A DNA stretch of 64,000 nt from Linnemannia elongata (lineage: Eukaryota; Mortierellomycota; Mortierellomycetes; Mortierellales; Mortierellaceae). Where the stretch lies: contig JAXBDG010000025.1 of assembly GCA_036320915.1 (NCBI GenBank), positions 62,001 to 126,000 on the forward strand, in the 5' to 3' direction. Below are positions 10,129 through 21,965 of this stretch, piece by piece. The position numbers were made by a program, and so were the translations under genes. Under the pieces are notes generated by a model. That model was not told where the DNA came from. It ran no database searches and saw only the letters and a list, made by a program, of their open reading frames with translations. Numbering within the stretch: the stretch's first letter is position 1; each line of letters begins with the position of its first letter.

Positions 10129-10690
10129 GTCATCAACGACTACGATTACCACATGGGAGGAGTGGATATTGCTGACCAGCTCCGACAGTATTACAGCCCA
10201 GATGCGCACGTTCAAAAACTGGCTTCCCTTATTTCTTTGGTTACTGGACACCACCGCCATCAACGCCTATATCAGGCGCACTATCCACTCCGAGAAAAAA
10301 AATGCAAAGGGGTCCCACCGCGAGTTCCATCGCGCTTTAATTCAATAACTTCAAGAGCCTGCGTTTGCCTAGGAAGAATCACTCGACTTCACTATTACGA
10401 GAGCAGGGCGCATACGCCTACGATCATGCTCTTCTCAGCAATCAGTGGGTCCCAAACCAAAACAGCCAAACCGATCAGCAGCCTATGTCATCAAACACAT
10501 ACACACCCTTGAATTTACCCGCTCCTATGAAGGTGATCATATGCCTGACGAAATTGAAAAGGAGCGCAATTGTGTCTGGTGTGCCCCCAACACAAAAAGC
10601 AAGGCGTGCCTTCCAGAAGTAGACTAACCAATGTTGTTTGTGTGAAGGGCGATGTTTCCCTTTGTTTTAGATCCACATCCAACTGCTTCT
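10129..10690 (+). pseudogene. piggyBac-type transposase relic (DDE_Tnp_1_7)
   Basis: The frame at 10129 reads VINDYDYHMGGVDIADQLRQ, the hallmark block of piggyBac-family transposases. A frameshift near 10195-10200 moves the match to another frame reading MRTFKNWLPLFLWLLDTTAINAY, the next conserved block. Further decayed pieces follow, ending with a Cys-rich tail (NCVWCAP) like the family's C-terminal zinc-binding domain. There are multiple frameshifts and stops, and the N-terminal catalytic half is missing. It lies inside H1, so it was captured or was an earlier insertion. Confidence 0.75.
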
Positions 10691-10739
10691 GCCAACGTCA
10701 TGCCCATTCCTTTTAATATGTGATTGAATAAAAACTGAA

Positions 10740-11215
10740 TTGAAAAACTGGACTAGAATTTCTGGCCGCTTTTTTTTTTTCAAGGGGCGGGCAGACAAAG
10801 GGGTAGAAGAAGCCCGTTCGAGACCAGAATGAGCAGCACCCTTCTTTCTTGACAACTGCGCAGGCATGCACAATGCTGTTCATGTCCCTGGTAGTATAGG
10901 TTAGACCGTTTAATATATCACTCCTTAACATAGAGCACCTTTCCTGCTTGATAACCAAGCAGATCGTGAAAGTAACCGTGTTTGCATGCAATATTGAAAA
11001 AGGGAATACATACACACACACACATACACATATCTACGCTCTTCGTCCATCTGTCACTCTCAAGTTATGCCCGCCGAGTCTACCGACGCGCCCTCGAATG
11101 CAGGGTAGCAGAGGGAATTCCTCTCTCACCTATCCCTCTTCCTCGTCCAGCAACTCTGCCGCACCTGGCACTCACCCCAACGACTCAGCAAACCTAGAGG
11201 AGCTCCTCTGAGGGA
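10740..11215 (+). repeat. Dispersed repeat copy A (with (CA)n)
   Basis: The reverse complement of 61141-61600 aligns along this stretch at roughly three-quarters identity by eye. Landmarks are GAAGAAGCC, CTTTCTTGA, GCATGCACAATGCTGTTC and a CA-rich tract at about 11011-11030. The 3' part (11100-11215) also matches 1-110. It contains the Ser-rich ORF tail described for the left edge. Confidence 0.7.
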
Positions 11216-11576
11216 CCCCACAGTTCGTAAATCACATGACTATAATATATGTATCTTATGTGTTGTGTGATTGCAATTGACAAGCGCCACTAAATTTGCA
11301 AACCTTCCATTGATGTTGACTTGGCAAAAGTGCATGTCACCTAGAAAGCAAAGCGACCCAGCAAAGGGCTAACTAGGCAAAAGTGCGTGTACTCCGGAGT
11401 CCTCCAGCAACAACATTTTCTCCTCTAAAGATTTTATAGCGTCTATGGCTAGGATTTCTCTCACCTTTTGTGCCTTTTTTTTTTCTTTATTTTTTTTGCC
11501 CTCTATTCCACCTACTACAATCTTTTATCTGCCACAGCTTCAATTTTCATATACATCACATCTGTCACCAGTCAGC

Positions 11577-11831
11577 ATGCCCTCCACTCGGCGTGCTCCA
11601 ATTACTTCCACCTCCAGTATCAATGCCTCTTCAACTGCAGTCTTTACAGGATACAAACGAGGTAAAAAGCCACGAACTCAACAACGTCGCAGTCCACCAA
11701 GTCGGGCACGTTCCCTCGCCCCCCCTCCACGAGGCGTACTGCCACCTCCCGATTTGCTGCCACCACTGCCATCCCCTTTTCTCCTGTCTCACTTTCCACC
11801 AAGCGCAAGCGCTCTATCATTAGTTCTGTAA
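11577..11831 (+). CDS. Small ORF of Helitron-like elements (H1 version)
   Basis: An 84-codon frame starting MPSTRRAPITST and containing VFTGYKRGKK, then Pro/Ser-rich sequence. A related frame in H3 (37011-37370) starts MPPTRTRR and contains NFAGYKQTK at the same place, so the ORF is a shared component of the element. It is basic and Pro-rich with no recognised domain. Function unknown. Confidence 0.4.
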   Translation: MPSTRRAPITSTSSINASSTAVFTGYKRGKKPRTQQRRSPPSRARSLAPPPRGVLPPPDLLPPLPSPFLLSHFPPSASALSLVL

Positions 11832-12777
11832 GCTATATATGGCAATGTTAATGTCATATATCATCTCGCCCGTGTTTTTACCCCTCTTCCCCCCCCCCCC
11901 CCCCTTTTTTTTTCCTTTATTTTCTTTTTTGTTTGGCCTTGGTTGTCAGTCTCACTCTGAGGTATTATAGATAGCTTCTGTTGGAGCTTAACAAACAAAT
12001 AGGATGAGTGCTTGCTAACACTTTTTTACAGCACAACCAATACATTGTATAACTACTACTATGCCGCGAATGATGGCGTCAACGCTCAAAACATTGAGGC
12101 AAGGGAATAGAAGGCATTAGGAAACATGTCACAAAAGGGGTACAGCCGAAGTAGAAAAGGGATAGAGAAGGGAAAGAGGAAGGATATAGAAGGGGTAGTG
12201 AAGAAGAAGAGGAAAAACGAGGAAACTGAAGATAAACTAAAGGGAAGGTGAAGAAAGAACAGGTAGGCAGGAAGAACGCAGAGGGACAAAAGCATTAATA
12301 AGAAGAAAAAGTCACCCTCTGATTCATTTGCGCCTAGAAATCGTAGGGATGTGACACAGGCACAGAAAAGTCAAAGCATTAGGGCAGAGGGTGTGTGTAT
12401 GGCGCCTTGTGAGGGAATCAAAGCCTGAAAAAACACACAAGTGCTAATGCGGGATCTTTGGCAGGTCAATTGGCACCTTTTTACAACACAAGTGCTTCTT
12501 AGTGTAGTCCCGGAAACGTTTAATACTAGGTTTGGAGTCACTGAATACAAGTTGTGCCAGTCACGTAAACTATACCAGCCACGTAAACTATGCCAGACAC
12601 ACATAGCTCCAGAAGGGAAGAGTGAGAGAGAGGCAGAGCAACGAAAGCAAATAAATACTGCAATACACAACCAGCACCATGCAGATTATGTCAACAACAC
12701 AGAGCCCTCCCTCGCACTTCAAGTGCTCCCCCTTTTTTCACCTCCCTCCGCGAGCGAAACCGCGGACACTTTTCTAG

Positions 12778-13925
12778 TCGTGTTATATTCTGCCGGTTTT
12801 TGACCAGACATAGTAAAACCATCCTGACTTTGAAGGACAATAATAGCTCCACAACCAGACATCCAACCATCAATCGGCTTCTGCTAGGTTACTCAGGAGT
12901 AGATAGGGAATTAATGAGCAGAGCGAAAAACGCTGTAAAAAATATCGTTCAAATTCAATAAGGATTATTCGAAAAGGTAATTTTTTTGACCTGGACTAGA
13001 TAGGGCACGTCATATCCATTTTACACATAAGCATGATACACGCTACACTTTTTTCTTTCTTGTTTACTTGTATGTTCGTTCGTCAATTGAGCACTCATAT
13101 GGAACATCGGCATTTCTCATCCGTATCCATCCCACACTTGCGCCTTGTCGTTCCGTCTAAACAAAATTCAAAATCCGCTCAAACGGGTAAAGGACAGGGA
13201 ACATTATTTTGTTTGTTTGTTGCCATTAGAGTTTCAGCCTGGCATTGAGTTTGCCCTGAGACCAACAGTATTAGGATGACCCAGCCTTGACGCAATGGGT
13301 GTTTAGTCGCCTTGTAGTTTCTTTGCCATGGAGTTTAACCTTCGACAAAAGATCCCTGCTGTGTTCAACTCCTTGTGTACCTCCCATTCAGCTTGTCATC
13401 CATCAATCTTCTTCATTTGTAGGATCCTTCTTGCACTTGCAAGGATGATGCTGTTGCCTAATCATTGTTGATATTATGTACTCTTTGTTTTGTATCTTCA
13501 GAGAAGAGCTAATTTCGAGATCAGACAAGGTGCTTCGTTTCTTCTTACCGTTCTTTTTTTTTCTCTCTTTCTGTCTCATGCATGAGGCGGACACCTGAAC
13601 GATTTAACAGACAAAGGTGCTGCAAGATACATTGACGATACTACATCCAAACAGTGTGACAGAACCTGTTTCGAACAGTGAGATGAAAAGGTAGGACAGA
13701 CGTGGCTTACCAAGGCAGATGTTTGCAAGAGAGGGAGAGAGCCAGAGAGCAAAGTAGACAGCCACTCTTCTTCCGTTACCCTCTCTCTCTCTTCGCTCCT
13801 CGCCTTTACCCATACCTTGTCTCTTGTCATCATCTTCCTCATTCATCCTTTACTGTCATTCCTCTGCATCCCTCTTTGAACATCCATAAACTCTCTCATT
13901 CCGACACTTGTTAATCAGGACGACC
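12778..13925. other. Intergenic, promoter side of FMO-2
   Basis: No coding character seen. The last 150 bases are C/T-rich like the leaders of the other FMO genes. Confidence 0.4.
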
Positions 13926-16038
13926 ATGGAAATCAACCCAGCTGTCACTTTTACGCACGACCGTTCGATTATGTACGCAAAGAGGCCTAAGGTCCTCATC
14001 GTCGGCGCAGGCCTCGCCGGACTAACTTTGGGCATGCTCTTGGACAAGGCTGGTATTCCCTTCGAGATCTACGAGCGTGCCCAAGAAGTTAAGCCCCTGG
14101 GTATGTGACACGCCATGTTCCTGTCCCTCACTTGATTTAATCACTGAACCACTGCTAATGACTGTATCTTGGGTCTGCCTCGCTCATACCTCTTATCATC
14201 TGATACAAACAATCCTTCCACCCCTTAGGCTCAGCAATGTACTTCAGCGCAAACACAGCACCTATGTTTAAACAATGCGGCATCTATGACGAGTTTGTCT
14301 CTGTCTCCAAACCAGTCCTGAATATGATGATCTGCAACGAGCAGCGGGAACTGGAGTACATGCTCCCACTCCAAGGACACGAGGAACTGTAAGTTCAATC
14401 CATCCGTCCTTGTTTTGATGTATTTTATTTGTGTTGTTCACTGCGCACTGACATGTCCTCTCTGAACTTTGACTTTTTCCTGATATAGTTTCGGCGCTGA
14501 AGGTTATATCGTTGCTCGTCCCAAGTTTTACGACATCCTTCGCCGCCAGGTTCCCCAAGAGCGCCTTCACATGGGCAAAAAGGTCCTGTCGATGGACCAA
14601 GGCGGAAACGGAGTCTTGCTTCGATTCAGTGATGGGACAGAAGCAGAAGGTGACATCCTTGTCGGAGCAGATGGTGCGTATAGTGCCGTTCGTCAAGGGC
14701 TCTATGAAAAACTGAAGAAGGAGAAGAGGCTCCCTCCTGGTGATGGTACGCCCCTTCCTTTTAGTACTGTCTGTCTGGTGGGTCAGACTCGTCCTTTGAC
14801 CGCAGAAGAGTTCCCTGATATTGAGCTTCCAGACTGTCAGTTCCGTACCACTGTTGGCACCAATAGACCCTTCGCTGTAAGTCGATGTTTCTTTTTGCTG
14901 ACATCGGACTAAAATACCGAAAAAAGTGCTGACCTCTACTTTATCCTCTCAATTAGTGGAAGACGTTTACGACCGCCCAGCGTACGGTCTGCTTTATTAT
15001 CATGCAGTTCCTGGATACAGAAAGTAGCAAGGACAACGACGCTTTCCGCAATTCCGAATGGGGACCAGAGGCTGCGCAGGCCATGTGTGAGCAGGTCAAA
15101 GATTTCCCGGTCATGAACGGGGGTGCTGAGGGGGTCACCATGGGCGATATTATCAATTGGACACCCAAGGATTTGATTTCAAAGGTTATGCTGGAGGAGA
15201 AGGTGTTTGATACCTGGTTCGATTGCCGAACCGTCCTCATTGGTGATGGTATGTTCATAAACAAGGATGGTGTAGTTGATGGTCAAGGAATATCCGTGTC
15301 CCCTACGCTTTACTGACACGGTGTTGCATTCTTCACTTCTCTTCTCTTCTCTTTTCCTGGTTCCTATAGCATGCCACAAGGTACGACCAACCCTGTTCCC
15401 AGTAATATCTCTATTTTAGTTCTCATGGATGTAGCCACTCACATGCTACTTATTCCCTTCTTCTGCCTGCTAGTTCAACCCTTCGGGAGGTGCCGGTGCT
15501 GCAAATGCAATGCACGATGCAATTGTGCTGGCCAATTTGATCAACGGACTTCCTTTCCACCCCATCGCTGAGGAGATCGAGAATGCATTCGCGGCTTACA
15601 AGAGGGAGCGTATTGACTGGGTCAAGAAGGCATATAGCAGCAGTGCCCTCTTCAGGACCATGGCCGGACCGGTAAGTTGAAATATTCAAACAAAGAAAGA
15701 GACAATATTTCGCCCTCAAATGGACCCAAGTAACCATTGGTAGTGCACTAACACTTTCCTCCCCCTCTTCTACCTTTTTGTAGACGATGGCGGCAAAGAT
15801 GGTACGATATATAATGAAACGCATTCCTACCTGGGCGATGCGTAAAGCGGAGCTGCGAGTGTTGAGCAACAGACCTAGTGTGGCCTTTTTGCCTCCTCAG
15901 GTGGATAAGGGATCTGTGAAACCCTTTTTCCAGCCCAGTTTATCGGCCATGGCGCCTGTTGAGAAGGAGAAGGCAAGAGTTGAGGGGAGTTCCAAGGAAG
16001 TTGTTGTGGATCTGGAGGCGAGTACCAAGGCTGTGTGA
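13926..16038 (+). CDS. FAD-dependent monooxygenase FMO-2 (7 exons)
   Basis: Exons 13926-14100, 14229-14388, 14489-14876, 14957-15248, 15370-15380, 15474-15671 and 15784-16038 give 492 residues. The first six exon lengths (175, 160, 388, 292, 11, 198) are identical to FMO-1. Motifs: VLIVGAGLAGL near residue 23, GDILVGADGAYSAVRQ, and GDACHKFNPSGGAGAA with the 11-nt exon coding ACHK. The N-terminus MEINPAVTF is shared with FMO-6 and FMO-8. It ends in a non-conserved acidic/basic tail. Expected to be an NAD(P)H- and FAD-dependent aromatic or polyketide hydroxylase; substrate unknown. Subfamily A. It lies about 640 bp upstream of FMO-3 in the same direction. Confidence 0.92.
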
Positions 16039-16683
16039 TATAAATCGGGAAGTGAGGAGTAAAAGATGTACACGTTAGTTATTTGAGAGTAATAAACAGT
16101 GCTCTCGTTCTTTCTTTTTCCATTGTCTTTTTTGTGGCCAGGAGGAAGAACAAGAAGGGGGATGTGAGCCATGGTGCTTTACGATGGTCGGTCGGACTAG
16201 ACAGAAGACTTTCCTTCCCCTTGTTCCTCCCTCGTTCCTTCTTTGCTCCTTTTTTTTTGTGTCTCTTGGACATGGTTGCACACTCGCACAATATACAGAT
16301 AGTCATAAAGTAGAAAAAGGCGCCGTGTGGGTACAGCACACACCACCCATCAGTGAACAGACCTTCTCACCTTCCTTCACATCACGCCACTGTTTGAATC
16401 TCCTCCTTCTTCACCGTCTTCTGTCTCCTTTCTTCATCACTTCTACTCTTCTTCTCTTCTCTCACATTCACGCCTCTTCACTCACACTCACTTTCTCGAC
16501 ATCCTTTAACTTACCCCTGCTTCACTCAACTCGATCAACCTTCACCCAACCGCCACCAAATTTCACGAATCATTCGCGTCAAAATCGATCCTTTCTTTTC
16601 TTCCTTTGTCTAATCTCTCCACTCTCTTCATGGCCTCGCCTTGAATCAACAACAATTTGACGGAAATAACGAAACACATCGGA
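16039..16683. other. FMO-2 / FMO-3 intergenic
   Basis: C/T-rich leader (16340-16660) typical of this organism's promoters. Frames here are low-complexity. A frame continuing 9 codons upstream of the FMO-3 ATG starts at TTG and is not used. Confidence 0.4.
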
Positions 16684-18705
16684 ATGAATGCAGAAAAGAA
16701 GCCGACGGTGATGATCGTCGGTGCAGGACTAGGAGGACTTTTGCTCGGTACTCTTCTTCAGAAGGCCGGTATATCGTTCAATATATTCGAAAGGTCACCT
16801 ACAGTGAAAGAACTCGGTATTCCTTCTGCCTTCTTGCTTATTCTCTCCTCTGCACATGCAGTTGTGTTTGTCCCTCCTGTTGTGTCTCACTCACTGATGG
16901 ACCCAACTCTCGGAGAATGCTTATTTGTCTTATCACTGATAATTAATATATAACCACCGTTATCACTTTGTAGGATCGTCGATACCTATTGGAGGGCAGA
17001 TAATTCCCCTGTTCGCTCAGTTGGGACTAGACAAGGACCTCCTCGACATTGCTAAGCCCTTGGAAGAGTTTCGTGTCTACAACGAGAAGCGCGAACTCAA
17101 TTACACCCTCGATTTCTCAAGCTACGAATATCTGTAAGTCAACTCTCTCACAGTTCTTCCTTTCATACCATGTTGACGCTTCATTGTACTTGCCTCTCAC
17201 TGACATATGTACTACTGCTTTTGATCAAAAGAACCGGACACAAGGAATATATGGTGGCACGTCCTGCACTCTACGACCTACTTATTCGTCAAATCCCTCC
17301 AGAGCGGATACACAGGAGCAAGCGCATGTTGACTAAACTGGAGGCAGACGACGGGATTATTATCAAAATGTCGGACGGGTCCACCTACAAGGGCGATATT
17401 CTTGTCGGAGCCGATGGAGCATGCAGCACTGTCCGACAACGGCTCTTTGACCGGTTGAAGAATGAGGGCAAGCTGTGCAAGGGCGATAGAGAACATCTAC
17501 CCTTTCGAACAGTGTGTTTGGTGGGTCAGACGCGAGCTCTCAGTCCAGTGGAGTTTCCACAGCTCCAGAGGTCCTTGTGCGACTTTTGTGCTGTCATTGG
17601 AGACAAGAGGGCATACACAGTAAGTAGCGAATAATTGCACTTGCCAAGGATGAACGCCTTGGTGCCCTTGTTTTTATTCAAGCACTGACATTCCACTGGT
17701 TCTTTATATATGAATTAATTAGGTGATGATCTCGACTACTCCACAAAACACAGCGACATGGACGTTGATAAGACACCTCGACAAAACATCCAGCGCGGAT
17801 CTAGAAAGTCAGAGACTAAAGAACACGGAGAATACAGGATGGGGTGCTCTTGATATACAAGCCATGTGTGATGAGACTCGCGGGATTGGCATTCCTGGAG
17901 GAAGTGGGGCGATGAATTTGGGCGACTTGATGGACCTGACCCCCAAGGAGCTGATGTCGAAGGTCATGCTGGAGGAGAAGGTGTTTGAGACTTGGTACTT
18001 GGGGCGTACTGTTCTCCTAGGCGATGGTGAGTAACTTGCTAGGGCAATGGAGGAATGATGCATTTGTTGGAAGCACTTTCATTGAATTCAATTCTTGGTT
18101 ACTGCTGATTGACATTCTTTTTCTTCATTCCTAAATAGCTGCTCACAAGATCAACCCGACTGGCGGGCGGGGTTAGTAATGCTTGCTACCTGTACGGAGG
18201 TACAACCTAGCCTCTTTTTCTCGTACATTCATACTCACCGATGCTCTTTTTCAACACGTGCTTAGCCGCCAAGCTGGCGATGTATGATGCCATCGCGCTC
18301 GCGAATCTCATCTACACCCTCCCCTCCTCATCATTGACCATCAAGGACATAACAATCATATTCTCAACATACTGGACAGAACGCTACCCCGCCGCACTCG
18401 AAGAGCTCCAATCCAGCCAGCTACTCAACAAGACTAGCGAACGCGGTCTGTCAGGAACTGTGGCTCGTTTTGTTGCAAAGACGACACCTCATAGGATATG
18501 GCGGCAAGTTTTTGGGGTAGATAGGCGGATGCAGGCTCCACCAATTGTTGCGTATTTAGAGGGGCCGGGTTTAGAAGGGAAGAAGGAGAAAGAAGGGAGG
18601 GGGACAGTCGCTGGTGCTGGTACTGTTGAGGATGTGATGCAGAGTAGTTATTTGAAGGCTAGAGATGTGTTTGAGCGGCGGAAATGGGCTGATAGGGAGC
18701 CGTGA
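16684..18705 (+). CDS. FAD-dependent monooxygenase FMO-3 (6 exons, subfamily B)
   Basis: Exons 16684-16816, 16974-17133, 17232-17619, 17723-18026, 18139-18171 and 18266-18705 give 485 residues. The start is the first in-frame ATG (MNAEKKPTVMIVGAG). FAD motifs: IVGAGLGGLLLG, GDILVGADGACSTVRQ, LLGDAAHKINPTGGRGAA. It differs from subfamily A in three shared ways with FMO-4: a short N-terminus, exon 4 of 304 nt instead of 292, and a 33-nt fifth exon that splits the GD region one step later (after NPTGGRG). It also lacks the last intron. Its Cys in the family ACHK motif is Ala. Same reaction class as the others; substrate unknown. Confidence 0.9.
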
Positions 18706-19372
18706 GGAATAAAGTGGAGAGATGAAGTAGTACTTTGTTCGAGGTGTCGTTTTGTAGGAAAAGTGGTGTATCGATGGATAGAAACGACTAAATCGACGAG
18801 GGTGCGCATTTACATTGTTCGGTAAAATGTTGTACGCCACCAAAGAAAGAGTTAATTGAGATTGGCCATATGGCTAAGCCACAGAGTCGAAGTCGATAGA
18901 GCGCGCTGGTGTTCTTCCTTGCATATTTTTTGACCCCCTTCTACTCCTCTCTCATCCTCTCGTCTCTCGTCTCTCAATTCTCTCAGCTCCTTCGATCATC
19001 GTCACTTCCTCTTTCAATCTTTTTAGTGGTCATTTCACCCAGTTAATTTTTGCACCCATCACACTCACTTGCACATATCTGTCTGGCTCATCAATACTGC
19101 CAACACAACACAACACAGTCACATTGCCACCAACCACGCGCCTATTCCTCTTCTGACTATCGACTTCTAGGCACACAACAAGCACATACCCGCCAACAAG
19201 AACAACAACGGAATACAGCCACGCAAATAACAAGACCCACTTTCTCCCTCACTCAATCAAAGGAAAGCATTAACGCGATTTTTCGTGCCTCTCTGCTCAC
19301 AACACAACCACTACCCGCTTTTAATTCCTGCACATTCAACAACGTTTAAGCAACACACATCACCCCACAGCA
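18706..19372. other. FMO-3 / POT1 intergenic
   Basis: Contains a C/T-rich block (18930-19020) and a long A/C-rich leader up to the POT1 ATG. No gene seen. Confidence 0.4.
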
Positions 19373-21691
19373 ATGTACCACTTCCAGTCAGAACAAGAAG
19401 AACCCAGTTTCCTCGCCCAGTTCAAACCTGAAGTCTTTGATTCTCGACTCAGGACTACCAGTCAAATACAACCGAGCGAGTTCTGTGATTATGTGGCAGA
19501 GGTAAATTTTAAGCACGAAGCGTCGATCCACAGGTTGTCCTACCACATACTCACGTCAACTTGCCAATTCTCGATGCATGAACAGAAAGATACTCACGTT
19601 GATTCTAAATGACTTCGTACAAACCTCTAGGTCTGTTACTTCAAGGTGGAGAGAGGGTACTATGGGAATAAGCCAAGGGCTGTAATGGTCCTAACAGACT
19701 ACACCGAACATCCTCAGCTCCCCTATCAGGACTCCGAAGGCCGGCCAATCGGCAAAGCCGCGATTATTACGACACTGTGGGACGAACATTGCGACAATGC
19801 CCAGAACTTCGACATCAAACAGGGCGATATCGTCTACCTCAAGAATCTCCGGCCAAAAATAGGCTCCAAAGGCAACATCGAATTGAACATGAACGGGTAC
19901 CGCCAAGGATCTGGCTACCAACAGATCGATCCCATCCAAAAACTGGAGCCAGACCACCTCTTTGCCGCAGAACTGATACTGTAAGTCTAAAGCACCTCCC
20001 ACAGAGCAGCACTGCTTGTTTCCCGTTGTTGTTGTTGTTGTTTGATCAAGAACAATCATTAACCAGAAAACTATTTAATTTATATTAGTCGAAAGCACAA
20101 ATACGAGCAACATCTCGCTGCGAAGCGGGAGGAGGAGGAACGATACGTCGAGGGCTCAATTGAGCCTTCACGTACGCCTCAACGCGCACTTACGCCTCAA
20201 CGCGCACTTACGCCTCAACGCACACCTACGCCTCAACGCGCACCTACGCCACAACGCGCACCTACCGTCAGACAAAACAAGCAGGAACCTGTAGCTGTCA
20301 TCTATCAACAGCCGCCCCAACGTCATCCAGCACCAAGATTTGCATCAGATTCAACAGCTTCACCATTACCAGATCCGCCACAACCTCACCAGTTCCCGAG
20401 ATATCCGACATACTCAGTTGAGGCATCTTCAAGCACCACCTCAGGAACGCGGTCACCTTCTCGCGCTCTTCAGCCAGATGTCCATACTCCTGTCAAGAGG
20501 GAATATAGTCCTCTTGTTCCAGTGAAATCTGAACCGAATCGCGAAGCCAGCCTGTATACAGAGTCATCAGCTTCTCTTCCTGTCGATACCTCACCTACCG
20601 GTAAGGAAAAGACGGCGATTAATTGGTGCTGCGTCAAGAATATCATTGATCGCTATGATGCCATTGACAGTCTCACTAAAACCTTTACAATCTACTAGTG
20701 GTCCTTGTTGAGAAAGTGCGACAGGCCGTCAAAGAAAACTGTGCGGAGGTAATTATTTGCTCGGAATGCAAACCAAGGGACGCAATACCAGTTGAATGTA
20801 CGAATACTAAACCACCGTTGTTTTCGGGAATGGCTGTTTAGGGGCCTCGGTTTGTGAAGTTGCGCGCTCGTGCCATTGGATTTTCGCCGCAGCATCTTAT
20901 CGACTTTTCCGCTGCAGTGTGCAGAAAGTGTAGATTCAAGTACCCGTAAGTTGATTCACGATTTCCTTTGAAAAGACTTATTCGTACCTCTAGCAATTGC
21001 ACCACGTACTAACGGTTTGACGTACTACAATAGTCTTATCACGAAGCAGAAGCCTTCTCGTCGGTGTCCAGGCTGCAATCTGGAAGGCGAAGTCAAGTTT
21101 GAGTACTCGTTCAAGCTCAACCTTGTGGACGAGCTTGACCAGACGTTTACAGTCGACGTTGATGACGAACATGCGGTATGTCATTTTATGTATTGTGATG
21201 CCTCACAAAATGTTATCGAGCGGTCAATGTACTAAATTCCTCAACATTCGTGAAATTTATAGACCACACTCATTGGCTTTCCTGCTGATGATTTGGTGAA
21301 GGAAGATGACATTCTGACACTGGTCATAGGAACCCTTGCACGGATTGGGGTGTCGAACGTGATGGAGGAGGGTAGAGAAATCTACTTTGACTTTTGTGTG
21401 CGACAGAACTTTCTTTGTCCAAAAAACCGAAAAGAGGCCAGGGGCGCCAGGCAGAAGAGAATTGGAAGCCCCCTTCCTTCCCGAGAGGCCAAGCGATATG
21501 CCACTGGCAGTTTGGAGCCGAGTGAACATGGATCGATGAAATCGTCGCCAACACCGTCAGTAAGGGAAGCGGTGGAGGGTGAGGTAGCGGAGGAGGTGGT
21601 GGAGGATGAGGAAAATGAGGATGAGACTGACAATGCCCCGCTCACATGGTCGCTTGTATTCACAAAGATCTTGAAAACGGAATGGAATTAA
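19373..21691 (+). CDS. pot1: POT1-like telomere single-strand-binding protein (7 exons)
   Basis: Exons 19373-19501, 19631-19980, 20089-20600, 20699-20748, 20842-20945, 21034-21175 and 21263-21691 join in frame to 571 residues. Exon 2 carries a Telo_bind/POT1 OB-fold: VLTDYTEHPQL, ITTLWDEH and GDIVYLKNLRPK are the conserved strands that hold telomeric ssDNA. Residues about 189-213 are five TPQRA/L pentapeptides in a disordered linker. Residues 374-396 hold two CxxC pairs (CRKC, CPGC), matching the zinc site of the third OB-fold. The C-terminal exon has TTLIGFPADDL, as in the POT1 C-terminal OB. Family role: caps chromosome ends in shelterin, represses damage signalling and regulates telomerase. 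A housekeeping gene inside a monooxygenase array. Confidence 0.85.
20162..20270 (+). repeat. 15-18-bp coding repeat (TPQRA) in POT1
   Basis: ACGCCTCAACGCGCA recurs five times with small changes, coding TPQRA or TPQRT/L. A short coding microsatellite in the POT1 linker. Confidence 0.85.
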
Positions 21692-21965
21692 GAATACAGC
21701 GGCACCTTCAAGCTCACACGTGGGAGCATATGTGTATGTGTATGCATTTGTCTTCCTGCCTTTTTGAGTTGTCTCCTTCACTTTTTTTCTTACTTCTTTC
21801 TTTCTTGCTTTGCCTCCTGATATTTTTGTTGTTGTTCTTACTATGTTTCCTCTCGTTTTTGCCTTGATCTTCTTTTTTGTCATGTTTACAAGTACCCTTG
21901 GATCTTTCCTCCTATAACCATCGTTCTCCTAAATCTGTTTTGGCTAGGGATGGGAACCAGCCATC

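Larger units (their letters stand above)
9842..12777 (+). mobile_element. Helitron-like element H1
   Basis: The left end, TCACTCTAATAAAACAAAAA, and the downstream GATAAATCACCTGACTA match the left part of H2 at 35437. The right end has a short GC hairpin (CCGCG at 12748, CGCGG at 12761) followed 8 nt later by CTAG (12774-12777) and then T. TC at the 5' end, and a hairpin plus CTRR at the 3' end before a host T, are the defining Helitron termini. There is no terminal inverted repeat. No Rep/helicase is encoded, so it is non-autonomous. It carries a piggyBac relic, a dispersed-repeat copy and a small ORF also found in H3. The exact 5' base is uncertain. Confidence 0.55.
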
